Below, piece by piece: positions 32,140 to 43,877 of a DNA stretch of 64,000 bases. Both the position numbers and the translations under genes were made by a program. The stretch comes from Symsagittifera roscoffensis (Eukaryota; Xenacoelomorpha; Acoela; Convolutidae). The stretch covers positions 29,259,252 to 29,323,251 of the forward strand of contig NC_087065.1 of the NCBI RefSeq assembly GCF_963678635.1. Direction: 5' to 3'. Position 1 is the stretch's first letter; every line of letters begins with the position of its first letter. The notes under the pieces were generated by a model. It searched no databases. It saw only the letters and a program-made list of their open reading frames with translations, and was not told the DNA's origin.

Positions 32140-35100
32140 AAGTTCAAATGTTTTGTGTCATCCTGAACTTGTCTTGTTGGGTAAAAATAACTCAACCCTG
32201 TCTGCTCCTATGTAGCAACCATATGATTAATGGTCCTAAATCCTCTGTTTGTTGAAGTCAAGTTGATTGCTTTGTCGAGTACGCTCCTGTAGTTTGCCAT
32301 GCGTCCATCGCCGGATTCCTCTAGAACTCTTTTATTCAATCCTTTGCTGCAAAGTTTCGTCTTGTCTGACTTGTTGTCATAGCAACAATAAGTCTTGCTA
32401 CATAAACACTGCATCTCCGTACACCTAAATTCTTCTTTCAACAGCCCAGGCTCTCGTTTGTCGTGTTTGTGAGCGCTACATATTCGTGGAAAAATGTTTG
32501 TTTTTGAATCTGCTACCAATGAATCTCTGCAGTCATTTTCTCTCAATTTTTCCCAGTCATCTTTTTTTCTCCGGACGAATAGAATCATTCAAATTTTCCT
32601 CAGCAAGTGTCTCCGGACGAATACAATCATTCAAATTTTCCTCAGCAAGAGCTGAATACAGCGAATCCGTGTCTATTTCTAATTCCTGAAACTTATTTTC
32701 ATCACAAAACTTGTCGAAAAAAAACGTAGTAAAGCTCAAGCGTTCTCAGCTTTGAATACTGCTGAATGAAAAATCCGACAATTATGGATTTTATTGCTCA
32801 ATTGTTGACTTCACTAACTCAACCTTGTTCAAGTTTTTCTGATGAGTGGTTCAATAATTGATTTGTGTGTTATCTCATACTCGTATGTCTCGATCTATCC
32901 ATTGTCTGGTAACCGTAGGATGATTTACCTAATAGTTTCATAGTCTCTGCAACAACTCCTGATGAAGGGTTCTCATCTCCTTCCCTTCTAGCATGAACAG
33001 CTGACTGGACAAATTTGTTGAAGCATTTTCGAGGTAGATTTGTACACTGTAAACCAAGTTCCATATAGAAATTGAAGAGAGGAGTAATGATGGAACCATT
33101 TTCTGGTTTGAAACTAGATATTAGCATTCGCTGGGGATGCTTAAGAGAATCATTTTCAATGGCAGACTTTTGCTAATATTCCTCAAAATATTTTTCTTCA
33201 ACTTCAGTGTTTTTGAAAATTGGAGGAAAATTTGCAAATTTTGCTTTCAATTCATCTGGAACAATTAAGTCACACTGAATATAGCCAGAAGGGATCCATC
33301 TCTTATTTTCTCTAATAAAGATTCAGTAGAGAGAGAGAGAGAAAGGCCTTTTGTAGGGCAAGTTGGATTGGATATGATTCTTAATTTCTTCGTTCGTTTT
33401 GAACTTTTGCCATCACTCATATTCCCACATCTCTTCGACTTATCCTTTCACGCGAATAGACTCCCGTTTCAAGTCATCCATCTCTCGTTTTGGTTTTTCT
33501 CTCATTATCTTCATCGCTCAATGAGGGACGAGTCTCCTGGCAGGGAGAGAAGTGGTAATAATATTCCATAGCTTGAAGCTTAAGATGTGATCGCAAAATC
33601 CATCTACATTGAAGCAGTCAATTTTCTTTTGATTTCCGGAAGCTCTCAATTCTGCATTCTGGTTTTGTTTCTTAGTAAAAAGACATGACCATGTTCTCAT
33701 AATTGCGAGATCGGTTATGTCTAGCCTTGATTTTTTTTTGGTTATCGGAATCAAACTCCCATCTTATGTACAATCCTGTTGGCATATCTTGACACATTGA
33801 ATAGGGATAGAGCTGGCTCGCATCAATTCCAACGATTGATTTGCAGATATTTGATAAATCCATGATAAGGTTTTGTCCACACCAGCTTTTCGCGTAAACA
33901 CAATTGATGGTCCACCCGTCATATACTCTCTAATTTTCTCGCACAAATCTATCACTTTCGCAAAATGGGTAGAATTTTTCATTGGTTGACTTGTGCAGAC
34001 AAATATTTGCCAGATTTGGAAGAGTTTATCGAAGTTTTAACCTATCAATTTCCTTCCATTTTTTGCATTGCTAAATCATTTGTTGCATTCCTTCAATGGT
34101 TGGAACAACATCTTTGCTGTTGTAACCACTGCAAAAAATCTTTAAATGTAGTTATTCCATGTTTCTGCCAAATCTGCTCTAAATGTTTGTAATTATCCCA
34201 TCCAGATGTAGGTACTGACATGATATGAAGTTTCTTTAGTGCTTGCTGCTCATCAAGTCCACTTGATCTCAAGTTCTGATAATCCTTAAAGTCTTTATCA
34301 TGAGGGTTGTTGCTTCTCAGTTAACTGACAAAGGCTTCTTATGGATGTAAATGTTCATTCTCGAGCTTGTCCGCACTGTCAAACCACTCATCAGGGAAAA
34401 CCCTGTTGTCTCATTTGCTTTGTAGGCTTAAAGAAAGGAGTGTAGAGATGTTGCTCCACCCAAAAAAATCTCATGATATCGAGAATCTATATGTCTCCAA
34501 ACTTGAAGGATATAAATCGTTAGCCCTTTTGATAACCATTGGTTCAGCTTCTTTATCATTGGTTAAGAAGGGAATCAGATAGCTCTTGGTCACGTTCAGA
34601 TAATATCTTCCACTGTTAAACCCAAATACAGGTAACGTGTTGACCTACCTCTCCAGATTTTGTTTCAAATCAATCAGCTGATTTTTTTTGCATTCTCCAA
34701 AACTGGGTTGACTCATCAGTTTCCTCTGAGTCCTCTATACATTCGTCTGCGTATTCGAAATTTTCAGTTGGATTTTCTGAGATCTTTTATTCAACTCCTG
34801 GAAAATTTTCGGCATTCTCTCATTTACTACTCTTTCAACATCTTAACTAAAAAATCGGTTCATTGATCAGGTTCGACGATATTGATACAGAATATGGAAA
34901 GTTTTTTCTAATCCAGGTTGTTGTTTGGGTAGCTTTCAGTTCGTCTGTTGGAACACATATCGACTCAAAATCGAAAATGGCTAGGTTGTTGAATAAAATG
35001 TATCTTTCGAAACTGGGATATTGAAATCTTCCAGTTTTTCAAATAGCGTTTCTCGAAATTTATATCCTTTTTTTGAATAAATATGTCGCAATTGATCTTT

Positions 35101-36420
35101 CAACTTCATAAGATGTCTGATGAATTTGTCCGAACTGTTGAAAAAGCCATCTCAGCTAGGGCATCGAAAACACTTAAAAAAACCCGTCATATTCTTTATG
35201 AATGATATGATTGTTGAATCTTAATAGTTTGACTGTTTTGTCAAACCTTCCAATACTCGACGACGAACCAATTCTCCCACGTAATCTCCCTCTTGTACAT
35301 CAAAATGAATATGTTTTTTTTTCGCACAATTTCCTCGACAACAGGTAAATCTTCAAGGGAAACTCCTCGAATTTTTTTAGGATCATAACCAGACTTTGTG
35401 ATGATTTCTTTTAAGTATCGAAAAGTGTGAGAGTCGAGATCATTAGGTCCAAGCATGTGCTTGGCCAATGCGCGAAAAAGACTCAAATGATCTTTGTATG
35501 GTTCGCTGTCTTTGTTAGATAAAAGACAATTCACTCGCGTATGTCGTAGTAAAGGTTCAGGTAAGACATAGTCCGGACATCCCATTGGAAAGTTTTTGAG
35601 CAAAGCAGCAAAAATTGTAACGTTAGTGATCAACTGGAATCTCCTCTTTGTGTTCTGGTGTTCTTGAGTGCATTGCTGCACAATGTCAATTTTTTCGACT
35701 TCCCTGGATTGTAATCAAATCCGCTTTAATACAGTAAATGCTGTTATTCGAACAAAATATTGTTTTCGTGTGCGTAGAAATACCGATATTCTCCCGTTTC
35801 GACCTTACGAAGAACAAATCCAAGAGCAATAATGATTTTTGCGGCTGAATCGAGCTTGTAGAAGACTTCTTCAAGCTTCTCGTTGTTAAGTTTGGTATCT
35901 AACTTTGACATTTGAAAGTTAAATACCTTATGTCTCCCGTTTTCCATTTCTGTATCCACCAATAAAGGTTGTTAAGAACTCAGCTCCTCTTTGAGTTTCT
36001 CTCCATCTTCCCCTTCCTCCGCCACAATCTTGTTCAAGTCCGCGTTTCTGTATCCACCATAAAATTTTGGCAAGCACTCAACTCCTCCTGGAATTTCTCT
36101 CCGCCTTCCCCTTCCTCCTCCGCAATCGTCAAGTCCGCTATAGTATCGCTTGGTTACCGTTGTTTCGCTCCATGTTTTTTTCTCTGATGTTGTTGGAGAG
36201 AGTAGTAACTCGGAAATTCTTTTTTGCAAGACGAGCATACCTTTGATTGCTTAGAAGCTGATGGAGCATGCTTTTTGGCCACATGATAATTCATTTCTTG
36301 CTTATTGTAATTGAAATACTTACAATCCGGACAAGAAATAATCCCTGCTTGACAACTTTTGCGGTGTCGAGCTGCGTTTTGGCGAATTTACATGTTTGCA
36401 CAGTCCCCACTCTGCACTTT
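32140..36420 (-). pseudogene. Polinton/Maverick protein-primed DNA polymerase B, full-span decayed copy
   Basis: Reading right to left: two C2H2 zinc-finger-like motifs (C-x2-C...H-x4-H near 36340-36270, and CSSCKKEF...H-x4-H near 36235-36180), an acidic segment with a tandem repeat (AEE(E)GE-GEK-(F/L)-EELS twice, 36150-35975), and a VNCLLSN...LSLFRALAKHMLG block (about 35530-35440). The GGPSIVFTRKA block and motifs A, B and C follow, then the TNRGFRTINH end (32215-32240), with a TAG at 32208-32210 where the family continues. Total span is about 4.3 kb, the usual size for these polymerases. This family replicates the element from protein-primed ends. At least six frame changes make it non-functional. 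The gene straddles the right border of the 7.26 kb duplication (34714). Confidence 0.85.
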
Positions 36421-37964
36421 CTCGTTTCTATTCAGCGACGGCATCAAAAAAATAGGATATTTATCAAGTTTAGAAATCAATACAAGAAATTAGTGCTTGG
36501 TACATATCAAAGTGGGAGATTTGAAAGATCCGAAAAATTTATTCAGTGATTTATACTTAATTTGAATTTTTGGGAAAAGAAAAGATTTTCTTTCAAGCAG
36601 TTATAAAATGTATAGAACAATTGTTTTTAGCGTAAAAGAAAATCAGAATGATTTAAGTTGTTTGCTTTCGCTCAAAGAAAAGTGACCAAACAAATTGGAT
36701 TTCAACCAATCAGAATTAACCAATGTTAAAACTGAGTTAATATTTGGTTTCTTTCACTATTTGAAAAATGTCTATCAAAAGCCACATGAATTTCCTCGTT
36801 GTCTACAAGAAAAAGACAAAATTTCACTTGGTTTTTTAATTGATGAAATAGACGTTGACTCTTACTTTTTTCACAATTTTTTGGACGTTCATGTTGTCCA
36901 AAATAGAGTCATTGACTAAGATAAGGCCTATTTAGGGAAACTTGCTCGATCAAAGTTTTTACTTTTGATCCACTTGCGTATCAAAGCTTCAATTTACCGC
37001 TGATATAAACCTGACTAGGAAAGAAATTTTATTCATTCTAGAAAATTTGAAATCAATCAAAAAGTCGTACGATAATTTATCAAAAACTCTTTTTATCTCC
37101 TACCCGATACCCAATTTTGTAGAAACTTCCCAGCAAAATTCTTTCTTTCTTCATTTCTTAAAAGAATTTCAAAGTTCAAAATCCTGCATGATCAGGTTCG
37201 GAATCAGATTTCCAGAGATTTGCTTTGAAAAGTTCATCAACTTTGAGCTATCCTCTGATATTTACATCAAAATTAAAGAACTTGACTATCTACTCAAAAA
37301 TGAACAATTTCTCGTTGATAACATACGAAAAACTCAATTTACTTAATGATAAAAATTGTGGAAATGCTACTTCTATTAATTTTCTTTCTTTTGTTACTGA
37401 TATAAGCATTATTTCTTATTTTTATTGCAAACAACTTATGGTCATTTTTTTTTGCTTTTGTGTATATTTTTACTTATTTGGAAGATATAAGTCACTAAAA
37501 GTGTCCTCTGATTGGATACAGCACCATAACCTTAATCAACATTTCGTGATGGGAAATGACAATATGTAAAAAGTTTCTAAAATTCGATAAAAGGAATCTG
37601 AAATCTGGTTAGACACGACTACAGACCAAATATGGAAAATCAATTCTATTTGGTTAAACCCACACATTCGAGTTGAAGGACCCCCTCACTCTTAACTAAA
37701 ATCTATTTTATTTTCAACTCAAATACCGTCAACTACCTCCTCGCTCAGCTCCAAGCATTTTAATTTCAACTTAATTACCGTCAACTACCTCTTTCTCAGC
37801 TCTAAATCATTCTTGTTTTTACTCTGTATCTTTGACTCAATTTATGCTCAAAATGATCTTCTCAGTGGAAAACAGCAACCTTATGTACTCTGTAGAATTT
37901 TCGCCTGATCTAGTACAAATCAAGTGCGTGTAACAGTGTCTGGAATATTTTTGGCCCGAATGAA
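36421..37964. other. Polinton interior, unassigned
   Basis: Between the polymerase N-terminus and the duplicated gene below. Two + strand frames (36695-36919, 73 codons; 37047-37346, 99 codons) are open but Phe/Asn-rich and match no family I know. They may be remnants of small Polinton genes, or chance. About 37620-37800 has repeated ccgtcaactacctc words (two copies about 60 bp apart). Confidence 0.35.
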
Positions 37965-38290
37965 CATCCCAATCCAAGTCTGGCACATGGTGCAAGTGAT
38001 GCAAAGGGATTTCAATGAGCATCATATGATGCAAGTTCCCATCACAGAGAACTAACTTGGAAAAATGCAAATGATGGAGGAAGTGTGCATGTGGGAATGA
38101 ACTACCCCAAGATTCCTGACTCTAGATATGTGGCTCTACCAGGTTACGACTTCCTCTTTCCTTGGGAGAAGGAGATGGGTTCAACCGAAAACCCCATCAC
38201 AATAGATGAAGATGAGGGCGTCTCAGAAACAATGACGCCTCAAAACACCCCTCCACAGCAACCCCACCATCGATGGGACCTCGTCTAGCT
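37900..38290 (+). pseudogene. Unknown Polinton gene, first copy (frameshifted)
   Basis: The frame starts near QVRVTVSGIFLARMNIPIQV and reads IQVWHMVQVMQRDFNEHHMM, then breaks at a 2-bp insertion (cacagagaac against cacagaac in the second copy) and stops. The remainder (NYPKIPDSRYVALPGYDFLF and an acidic ENPITIDEDEG tail ending HHRWDLV) continues in another frame to 38288. The compact fold followed by an acidic tail suggests a structural or DNA-associated protein of the element, but I do not recognise the family. Confidence 0.45.
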
Positions 38291-39416
38291 CTGCGTTCTA
38301 TAGAGAACCTCCAGAACTCTTCCGCTTCTCGACAGCTCTTTTGTTGATTACTTTTGTAAAATAATTAATGTTTGATGTTTATTTCGTATTTTGCAATTAA
38401 TTAATTTCCTCAGTTTCATTTGAATTATGAGAATAGATGAGAAGTTAAGGGTAATCCATTGAAAAACAATAAGAATACAACTTAATTTAGTGCTCCGAGT
38501 TTGCACACATGTTAAAGAAACATGATTAACTTTTGAACACATATTAGAAAAAAGCACTAGAAAGTTTGTACATAGCAAAAAATACCTGATGTGTTTTTGC
38601 ATGATGCTTGTCAAAAAAAACTCGAACAGTTTTCGCATTTTGTAGAAAAAAGTGAAACACTTAACATTTTGTAGCAAAAAAGTGAAACAATTTTCACATA
38701 TCGTCGAAAAAATTTGGTGTTTTCTGAACTCATTCCAGAAATGCTGAATCAATAGTTTGTGTGGAAGCTAATTTCTGGTTACGTTTGAATTTTTTGCGTA
38801 AGTCTTTTCTTTGCAATATTATTCTCCTGCTCCTTTCCATTTCAAATTGTGATGAACAGCGCGATCAAAATGGTTGAAAACTTCGCCAGTTGATGAAATA
38901 ACATTCGAATTAAATCTGTATTTGTACACAGTATAACGGCAATCGATAATTTGGTGTGTGAAATGAAATTTACCCAATCGTTGTAAAATTTGATCGAAAG
39001 ATGAAACAATCAGAAGTATGTGGAATTTACAATTTTCAACAGAACAGCAAGAATTGTGGGTAGAGACGCAAAAATTATGGGTAACTATGTAATTTTCGTG
39101 AAAATCACTGGAAAATACAGCAAAAAAAACAGAAAATCACGTAAAAGAGGCAGCAAGTCTATCTTGTTGAAAAAGAAGCAAGCTTGGCAATTAGAAGTCC
39201 TGTTATTCACGATGCTGAAAACCTTGGAGTTGTTCCTATATTGGAACTCACTTCTGACAAGGAGTTAACTATGGATCAGGAGCTTGCCAACTGCAACAAA
39301 GTGTATGACATAGCAATTTACAATAGAAGACAAGTTTGTGTCACGATCAAGAAGTACAATGTTAACAAACTTCCCTACATGCAGATTCAATTCTTCCCTG
39401 CAAAAGAGAATGAATC
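37965..39416. repeat. Tandem duplication in the Polinton, copy 1 (period 1,451 bp)
   Basis: The block starting atcccaatccaagtctggca recurs at 39417. Both copies include the end of one unknown gene, a non-coding stretch and the start of another. They differ by a small number of substitutions and 1-3 bp indels, so the copies are more diverged than the 7.26 kb units. Confidence 0.88.
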
Positions 39417-39437
39417 ATCCCAATCCAAGTCTGGCAC
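39020..39437 (+). pseudogene. Unknown Polinton gene, C-terminal part, first copy (truncated)
   Basis: Basic stretch (KYSKKNRKSRKRGSKS), then in another frame AIRSPVIHDAENLGVVPILE, LTMDQELANCNKVYDIAIYN and YNVNKLPYMQIQFFPAKENE. The native end is lost because the tandem junction at 39416 replaces it with a foreign tail (SSQSKSGTWCK). No family is recognised. Confidence 0.4.
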
Positions 39438-40868
39438 ATGGTGCAAGTGATGCAAAGGGATTTCAATGAGCATCATATGATGCAAGTTCCCATCACAGAA
39501 CTAACTTGGAAAAATGCAAATGATGGAGGAAGTGTGCATGTGGGAATGAACTACCCCAAGATTCCTGACTCTAGATATGTGGCTCTACCAGGTTACGACT
39601 TCCTTTTTCCTTGGGAGAAGGAGATGGGTTCAACCGAAAACCCCATCACAATGGATGAAGATGAGGGCGTCTCAGAAACAATGACGCCTCAAAACACCCC
39701 TTCACAGCAACCCCACCATCGATGGGACCTCGTCTAGCTCTGCGTTCTATAGAGAACCTCCAGAACTCTTCTGCTTCTCGACAGCTCTTTTGTTGATTAC
39801 TTTTGTAAAAATAATTGATGTTTGATGTTTATTTCGTTTTTTGCAATTAATTAATTTCCTCAGTTTCATTTGAATTATGAGAATAGATGAGAAGTTAAGG
39901 GTAATCCATTGAAAAACAATAAGAATACAACTTAATTTAGTGCTCCGAGTTTGCACACATGTTAAAGAAACATGATTAATATTTGAACACATATTAGAAA
40001 AAAGGACTAGAAAGTTTGTACATAGCAAAAAATACCTGATGTGTTTTTGCATGATGCTTGTCAAAAAAAACTCGAACAGTTTTCGCATTTTGTAGAAAAA
40101 AGTGAAACACTTAACATTTTGTAGCAAAAAGTGAAACAATTTTCACATATTGTCGAAAAAATTTGGTGTTTTCTGAACTCATTCCAGAAATGCTGAATCA
40201 ATAGTTTGTGTGGAAGCTAATTTCTGGTTACGTTTGAATTTTTTGCGTAAGTCTTTTCTTTGCAATATTATTCTCCTGCTCCTTTCCATTTCAAATTGTG
40301 ATGAACAGCGCGATCAAAATGGTTGAAAACTTCGCCAGTTGATGAAATAACATTCGAATTAAATCTGTATTTGTACAGAGTATAACGGCTTTCGATAATT
40401 TGGTGTGTGAAATGAAATTTACCCAATCGTTGTAAAATTTGATCGAAAGATGAAACAATCAGAAGTATCTGGAATTTACAATTTTCAACGAAACAGCAAG
40501 AATTGTGGGTAGAGACGCAAAAATTATGGGTAACTTTATAATTTTCGTGAAAATCACTGGAAATTACAGCAAAAAAAAAAACAGAAAATCACGTAAAAGA
40601 GACAGCAAGTCTATCTTGTTGAAAAAGAAGCAAGCTTGGCAATTAGAAGTCCTGTTATTCACGATGCTGAAAACCTTGGAGTCGTTCCTATATTGGAACT
40701 CACTTCTGACAAGGAGTTAACTATGGATCAGGAGCTTGCCAACTGCAACAAAGTGTATGACATAGCAATTTACAATAGAAGACAAGTTTGTGTCACGATC
40801 AAGAAGTACAATGTTAACAAACTTCCCTACATGCAGATTCAATTCTTGCCTGCAAAAGAGAATGAATC
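39417..40868. repeat. Tandem duplication in the Polinton, copy 2
   Basis: Second unit. Its right end at about 40868 passes into the native 3' end of the gene at 40636-40926. Confidence 0.88.
39438..39737 (+). CDS. Unknown Polinton gene fragment, second copy
   Basis: A 99-codon frame from GTG/ATG near the junction: VMQRDFNEHHMMQVPITELT, NDGGSVHVGMNYPKIPDSRY, then ENPITMDEDEGVSETMTPQN and HHRWDLV at the end. This copy keeps the frame that copy 1 lost, so it shows the natural C-terminus. The N-terminus is missing because the duplication began inside the gene. No family is recognised. Confidence 0.4.
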   Translation: MVQVMQRDFNEHHMMQVPITELTWKNANDGGSVHVGMNYPKIPDSRYVALPGYDFLFPWEKEMGSTENPITMDEDEGVSETMTPQNTPSQQPHHRWDLV

Positions 40869-40926
40869 AATTTGCCTATGCAACTATACTTTGAACGCTT
40901 TTAAAGAACTGTCCCAAATTTTGTGA
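40480..40926 (+). pseudogene. Unknown Polinton gene, second copy with native C-terminus
   Basis: Two frames, 40505-40720 (basic RKSRKRDSKS region) and 40636-40926 (ending NAFKELSQIL), separated by a frameshift as in the first copy. An AATAAA follows at about 40959. Compared with the first copy, the basic region has extra A residues in an A run, a typical frameshift site. Confidence 0.4.
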
Positions 40927-41102
40927 GACATTATCTTTTTTGAGAACTGTAATGTACAATAAATTGTGTTATTTTTGGTTTTTTTGTCTTTTTTTAAAGT
41001 ATTTATTCTTATAATCATTTTTCATTTAGTATTCGTGTTGAATAGTATGAGTTGGAATATTAGTTATGAAAGAACTTCACATTAAATTGGGACTTTTTCA
41101 TA

Positions 41103-41474
41103 TTGTTCTATGAGAAAAGTCACCAAAACAAAAATTACAATTTTTCATCAAATACAAAAAGGAAAAATTTATTTCTGTGTACCGGTATTATTTTGGACCC
41201 GGACATGCATTTGAAAGAAATGGACTATAAGATTCCTGTTGGAGGTCTGATTGGATACGGAAATTCCTGTATGGATTGTTTTTTGCAAACTCCAAAATCT
41301 TTAGACTGCATGCAATTCTACATGACTCGAAATCTACTACGAAAAAAGGACTTGGGTATTGTTATTGCACCTAGTCTCCCCAGTTCATGCTTTCTTGGTC
41401 ACGTGAATGGATTGTTTTTCTGTTTATTTGTTGAAATATTTGCTTCATCAGTCTATGGATTGTTCGATTGTTAA
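41103..41474 (+). CDS. Unknown Polinton-region ORF
   Basis: A 123-codon frame with IILDPDMHLKEMDYKIPVGG, LIGYGNSCMDCFLQTPKSLD and a hydrophobic C-terminal segment (FFCLFVEIFASSVYGLF). The last 30 codons are low-complexity and may be readthrough. It lies on the same strand as, and just upstream of, the integrase-side genes, so it belongs to the same element by position. Function unknown. Confidence 0.35.
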   Translation: MFYEKSHQNKNYNFSSNTKRKNLFLCTGIILDPDMHLKEMDYKIPVGGLIGYGNSCMDCFLQTPKSLDCMQFYMTRNLLRKKDLGIVIAPSLPSSCFLGHVNGLFFCLFVEIFASSVYGLFDC

Positions 41475-41495
41475 TCATTTTCACCAAAAAACAGG

Positions 41496-41905
41496 ATGAG
41501 CCTGGTTGCTTTGGATATTGAGCGTATTGAAAACAATAGTGTTTATAAGGATGGAAAAACTGTAGGATATCTTCCTCCCGAAAAATTCAAACCAATATCC
41601 CAATCTTCTGGGTGTATGAAGCATCTTCATGGAATCAGTTGGACTTGGAGCAGCGGTTTCGAAAAATATAGAAAATTTATTGAAAAATTTGGAAGCCTCA
41701 GAAATGGAATTTTTTGCAAAAGGTTATGAAAAATGTATGATTCTGTCAGAATTTTTGGAAACACAGATTATAAATTTGGATGACTACGCTTGCCCAAAAG
41801 TTCAGTATTTGATATTCAAAGATGAAGAATATCATTTGAGGTGTTGCAGCTACCCATTTCGTCATGCAAAACTCTTCACTGTGCAGAAAGAAAAGAATTT
41901 GCATA
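41496..41905 (+). pseudogene. Conserved-looking Polinton gene of unknown function (frameshifted)
   Basis: Two overlapping frames. The first has ALDIERI, YKDGKTVGYLPPEKFKP and CMKHLHGISW; the second continues FFAKGYEKCMILSEFLETQI, INLDDYACPKVQ and FKDEEYHLRC. Then the frame shifts again to LHCAERKEFAYGTWSKK just before the integrase. The Cys/His content and the ALDIERI start would suit a nuclease-like fold, but no catalytic set can be assigned. Confidence 0.45.
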
Positions 41906-42657
41906 CGGAACGTGGTCAAAAAAGAAAGTAGAACAATTCTTACATACCAAGACATCGTATATAAATTTTGGTCCACCAATCAGGCGTTTTCGAAGACATC
42001 AAGCTTTTTCTAAATTTATCATTGAAATCTGGTGTATGGACATGACTTTTATATACAAGTTAGTTAGACAAAACAATGGAGTCAAGTATTTAGTAGGTGA
42101 TGAATATATTTTCGAGATTTGTCAGAGTTCAAACTGTGAAATTAAAGTATGCCAAAGACACTTTACAAGTTTTCAAACAAATGCTTTCTCGAAAAACATT
42201 CCTGAAAAACTTTGGTTTGATAAACGAACAAAATATGGGGGAACTTTTAAAAAAAGGAGAAAAGGAGAAAGACATTGAAGTTTACTCAACAATGAGTGAA
42301 ACAAAAGCTGCCTTTGCAGAGAGAGCAATACAGTCTGTAAAACACATAGTATGTTGTTACATTGAAGATCATGGTGAAAGTTTTTGTTCCCAAACCACAG
42401 CAGAGATGTGAAAATTAATGATTTTTATCAATTTTGTATAACTAATCATTCATGAAATATACTAAATAAATTGTATATAGTGAGAATTTTGAAAAATGAT
42501 AATCCGTTCCGAAAAGGATACAAGCCACAGTTTACAGATGTAGTTTTTGAAATTGCGGCAATATTTACAAAAAACCTCCTACATACATCATCAAAGATCT
42601 CAAAAAGAAAAAATATCTGGGAAAACTTTATGAAGAGCTGAGAAAATATTCTGCTTA
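41880..42657 (+). pseudogene. Polinton retroviral-type integrase (frameshifted)
   Basis: Three frames carry the parts of a DDE integrase in order: VEQFLHTKTSYINFGPPIRR; EIWCMDMTF with the first catalytic Asp; SRFVRVQTVKLKYAKDTLQV in a shifted frame; LWFDKRTKYGGTF with the second Asp; EVYSTMSETKAAFAERAIQS with the catalytic Glu; and a C-terminal block FRKGYKPQFTDVVFEI near 42500-42560 that ends at about 42657. These enzymes cut and join the Polinton ends to the host genome. Several indels and stops make this copy inactive. Confidence 0.8.
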
Positions 42658-42699
42658 AAGGTAGGTCATTTTTAAATTTAAATATTTCGATCAGTTGTC

Positions 42700-43480
42700 A
42701 TAGATTTTTTTACGTTTGAGCTAGTTTCTGATGCTTCTAATTGTTATGTGAATAATAGTCTTAATTTTCCGCCTGAACAAATACATCTTATTGGAGAATG
42801 GGAGGTTGCCATTTTATAAATATCGTACCCTTCATTATACCAAAACGTTACTGAGGGAAAGTTTACTTTCATAGATGGGCGAGAAAGTTCTGAGGAAAAA
42901 AGATAAATTCAACCGATGCATATTGAACCTGGATTGTATCCAAGTATTGTTGATTTAGTTGTATAGGTATAGGTGCACAGAATTATGAATATAACGGAAT
43001 TTATGTATCAGTAGATAAGATTACACAAAAAATTGCCATTCATTTAACTGAGGATCAATCAGTGTTTATAATTCAAAGTGCTGATTTGAGTCACATTTTT
43101 GGTTGTGATTTAGAAAAAATCAGACGGGTTAGAATGAAAGGAAAATGTCCACCTCATCCTCAGTATTCTTACGACATTATAAGAATACATTCCTTAATGA
43201 TTCATAGTGATATTATAGAATATAATATAGTAGGTCATACAAAACTTCCTTTACTGCGTTGTATTCTTTTCATTTCCAAGGTAAAAAATGGAGGCATAAT
43301 ATCTACAGGACAGTACATGAAACAATTCTTAACGAATCTACAATTTAAAAAATTATAAAATTTCTTTGCATATCATAAAAGTATAACTAAGGGATACTAC
43401 AGGTTCTTTTTGTGTCCGCAGGAATTACACGAGTTTTTCTCTTGTTTGGCAAGATTTCGGATAATCATTTTTGATTTATA
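42700..43480 (+). pseudogene. Polinton minor capsid (penton-like) protein
   Basis: Pieces in order: SDASNCYVNNSLNFPPEQIH, LIGEWEVA, YQNVTEGKFTFIDGRESSEE, YNGIYVSVDKITQKIAIHLT and the open stretch 43062-43358 with YSYDIIRIHSLMIHSDIIEY, GHTKLPLLRCILFISK and IISTGQYM. A final GITRVFLLF lies near 43420. The length of about 260 codons, the order (integrase, this gene, small basic protein, major capsid) and the IIRIHSLMIHSDI block match the single-jelly-roll penton homologue of Polintons/adintoviruses. At least three frame breaks. Confidence 0.65.
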
Positions 43481-43491
43481 CATCAGACGAA

Positions 43492-43877
43492 ATGGTTGCT
43501 CAAAGTTCAGCTAATTTTCCTATTTTTCGTGGACATGCAAGACGTCGTGGCAGAGGTTCTGGTGCTCTTGCAAAAAAACTTTTGGGAGAACTGCAATCCC
43601 CGTTATGAAAAAATGTATGGTCGCAGTTGTAAAAAGAATCGGAGCAGATTTGTTTGAAATTGCTGCTCCAGAGATTGGGGAAGTTGTTAGTGGACGTAAA
43701 AAACTCAAAACATTTGCAAAAGATGTTGGAACAAAAACAGTTCGAAAAGAGTTGGGAGGTGGAAAAAAGAAATCCAAACGTAGAACTAATAGAACCGTTT
43801 CTCATAAAAGAAGGTCGAAAAATACTCGCTCTCGCATACACATTTTGACAACACAAAATGAGTTTAAATCAAAGTAG
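43492..43877 (+). pseudogene. Small basic Polinton capsid-associated (membrane-active-like) protein
   Basis: Starts MVAQSSANFPIFRGHARRRG with a Gly/Arg-rich N-terminus, then shifts frame near 43590. It continues as MKKCMVAVVKRIGADLFEIA, APEIGEVVSGRKKLKTFAKD and a Lys/Arg-rich tail. A small, Gly-rich, then amphipathic, then basic protein just before the major capsid gene is a standard Polinton feature, thought to act inside the capsid. The last codons overlap the start of the next gene (43858) by 20 nt. Confidence 0.6.

Larger units (their letters stand above)
27452..34714. repeat. Large tandem duplication, copy 2
   Basis: Second unit, nearly identical to 20189-27451. After gggttgactca the right copy continues into unique polymerase sequence (atcagtttcctctg), whereas copy 1 returns to the HECTD1 upstream region. 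So the original locus was HECTD1 exon 1, intron, then the whole Polinton, and copy 1 is the added partial unit or vice versa. Confidence 0.95.

Noticed and set aside
43500-43856. Minus-strand frames opposite the small basic capsid protein
   Set aside because: They mirror the Gly/Arg/Lys-rich plus-strand gene, which has the family features and position.
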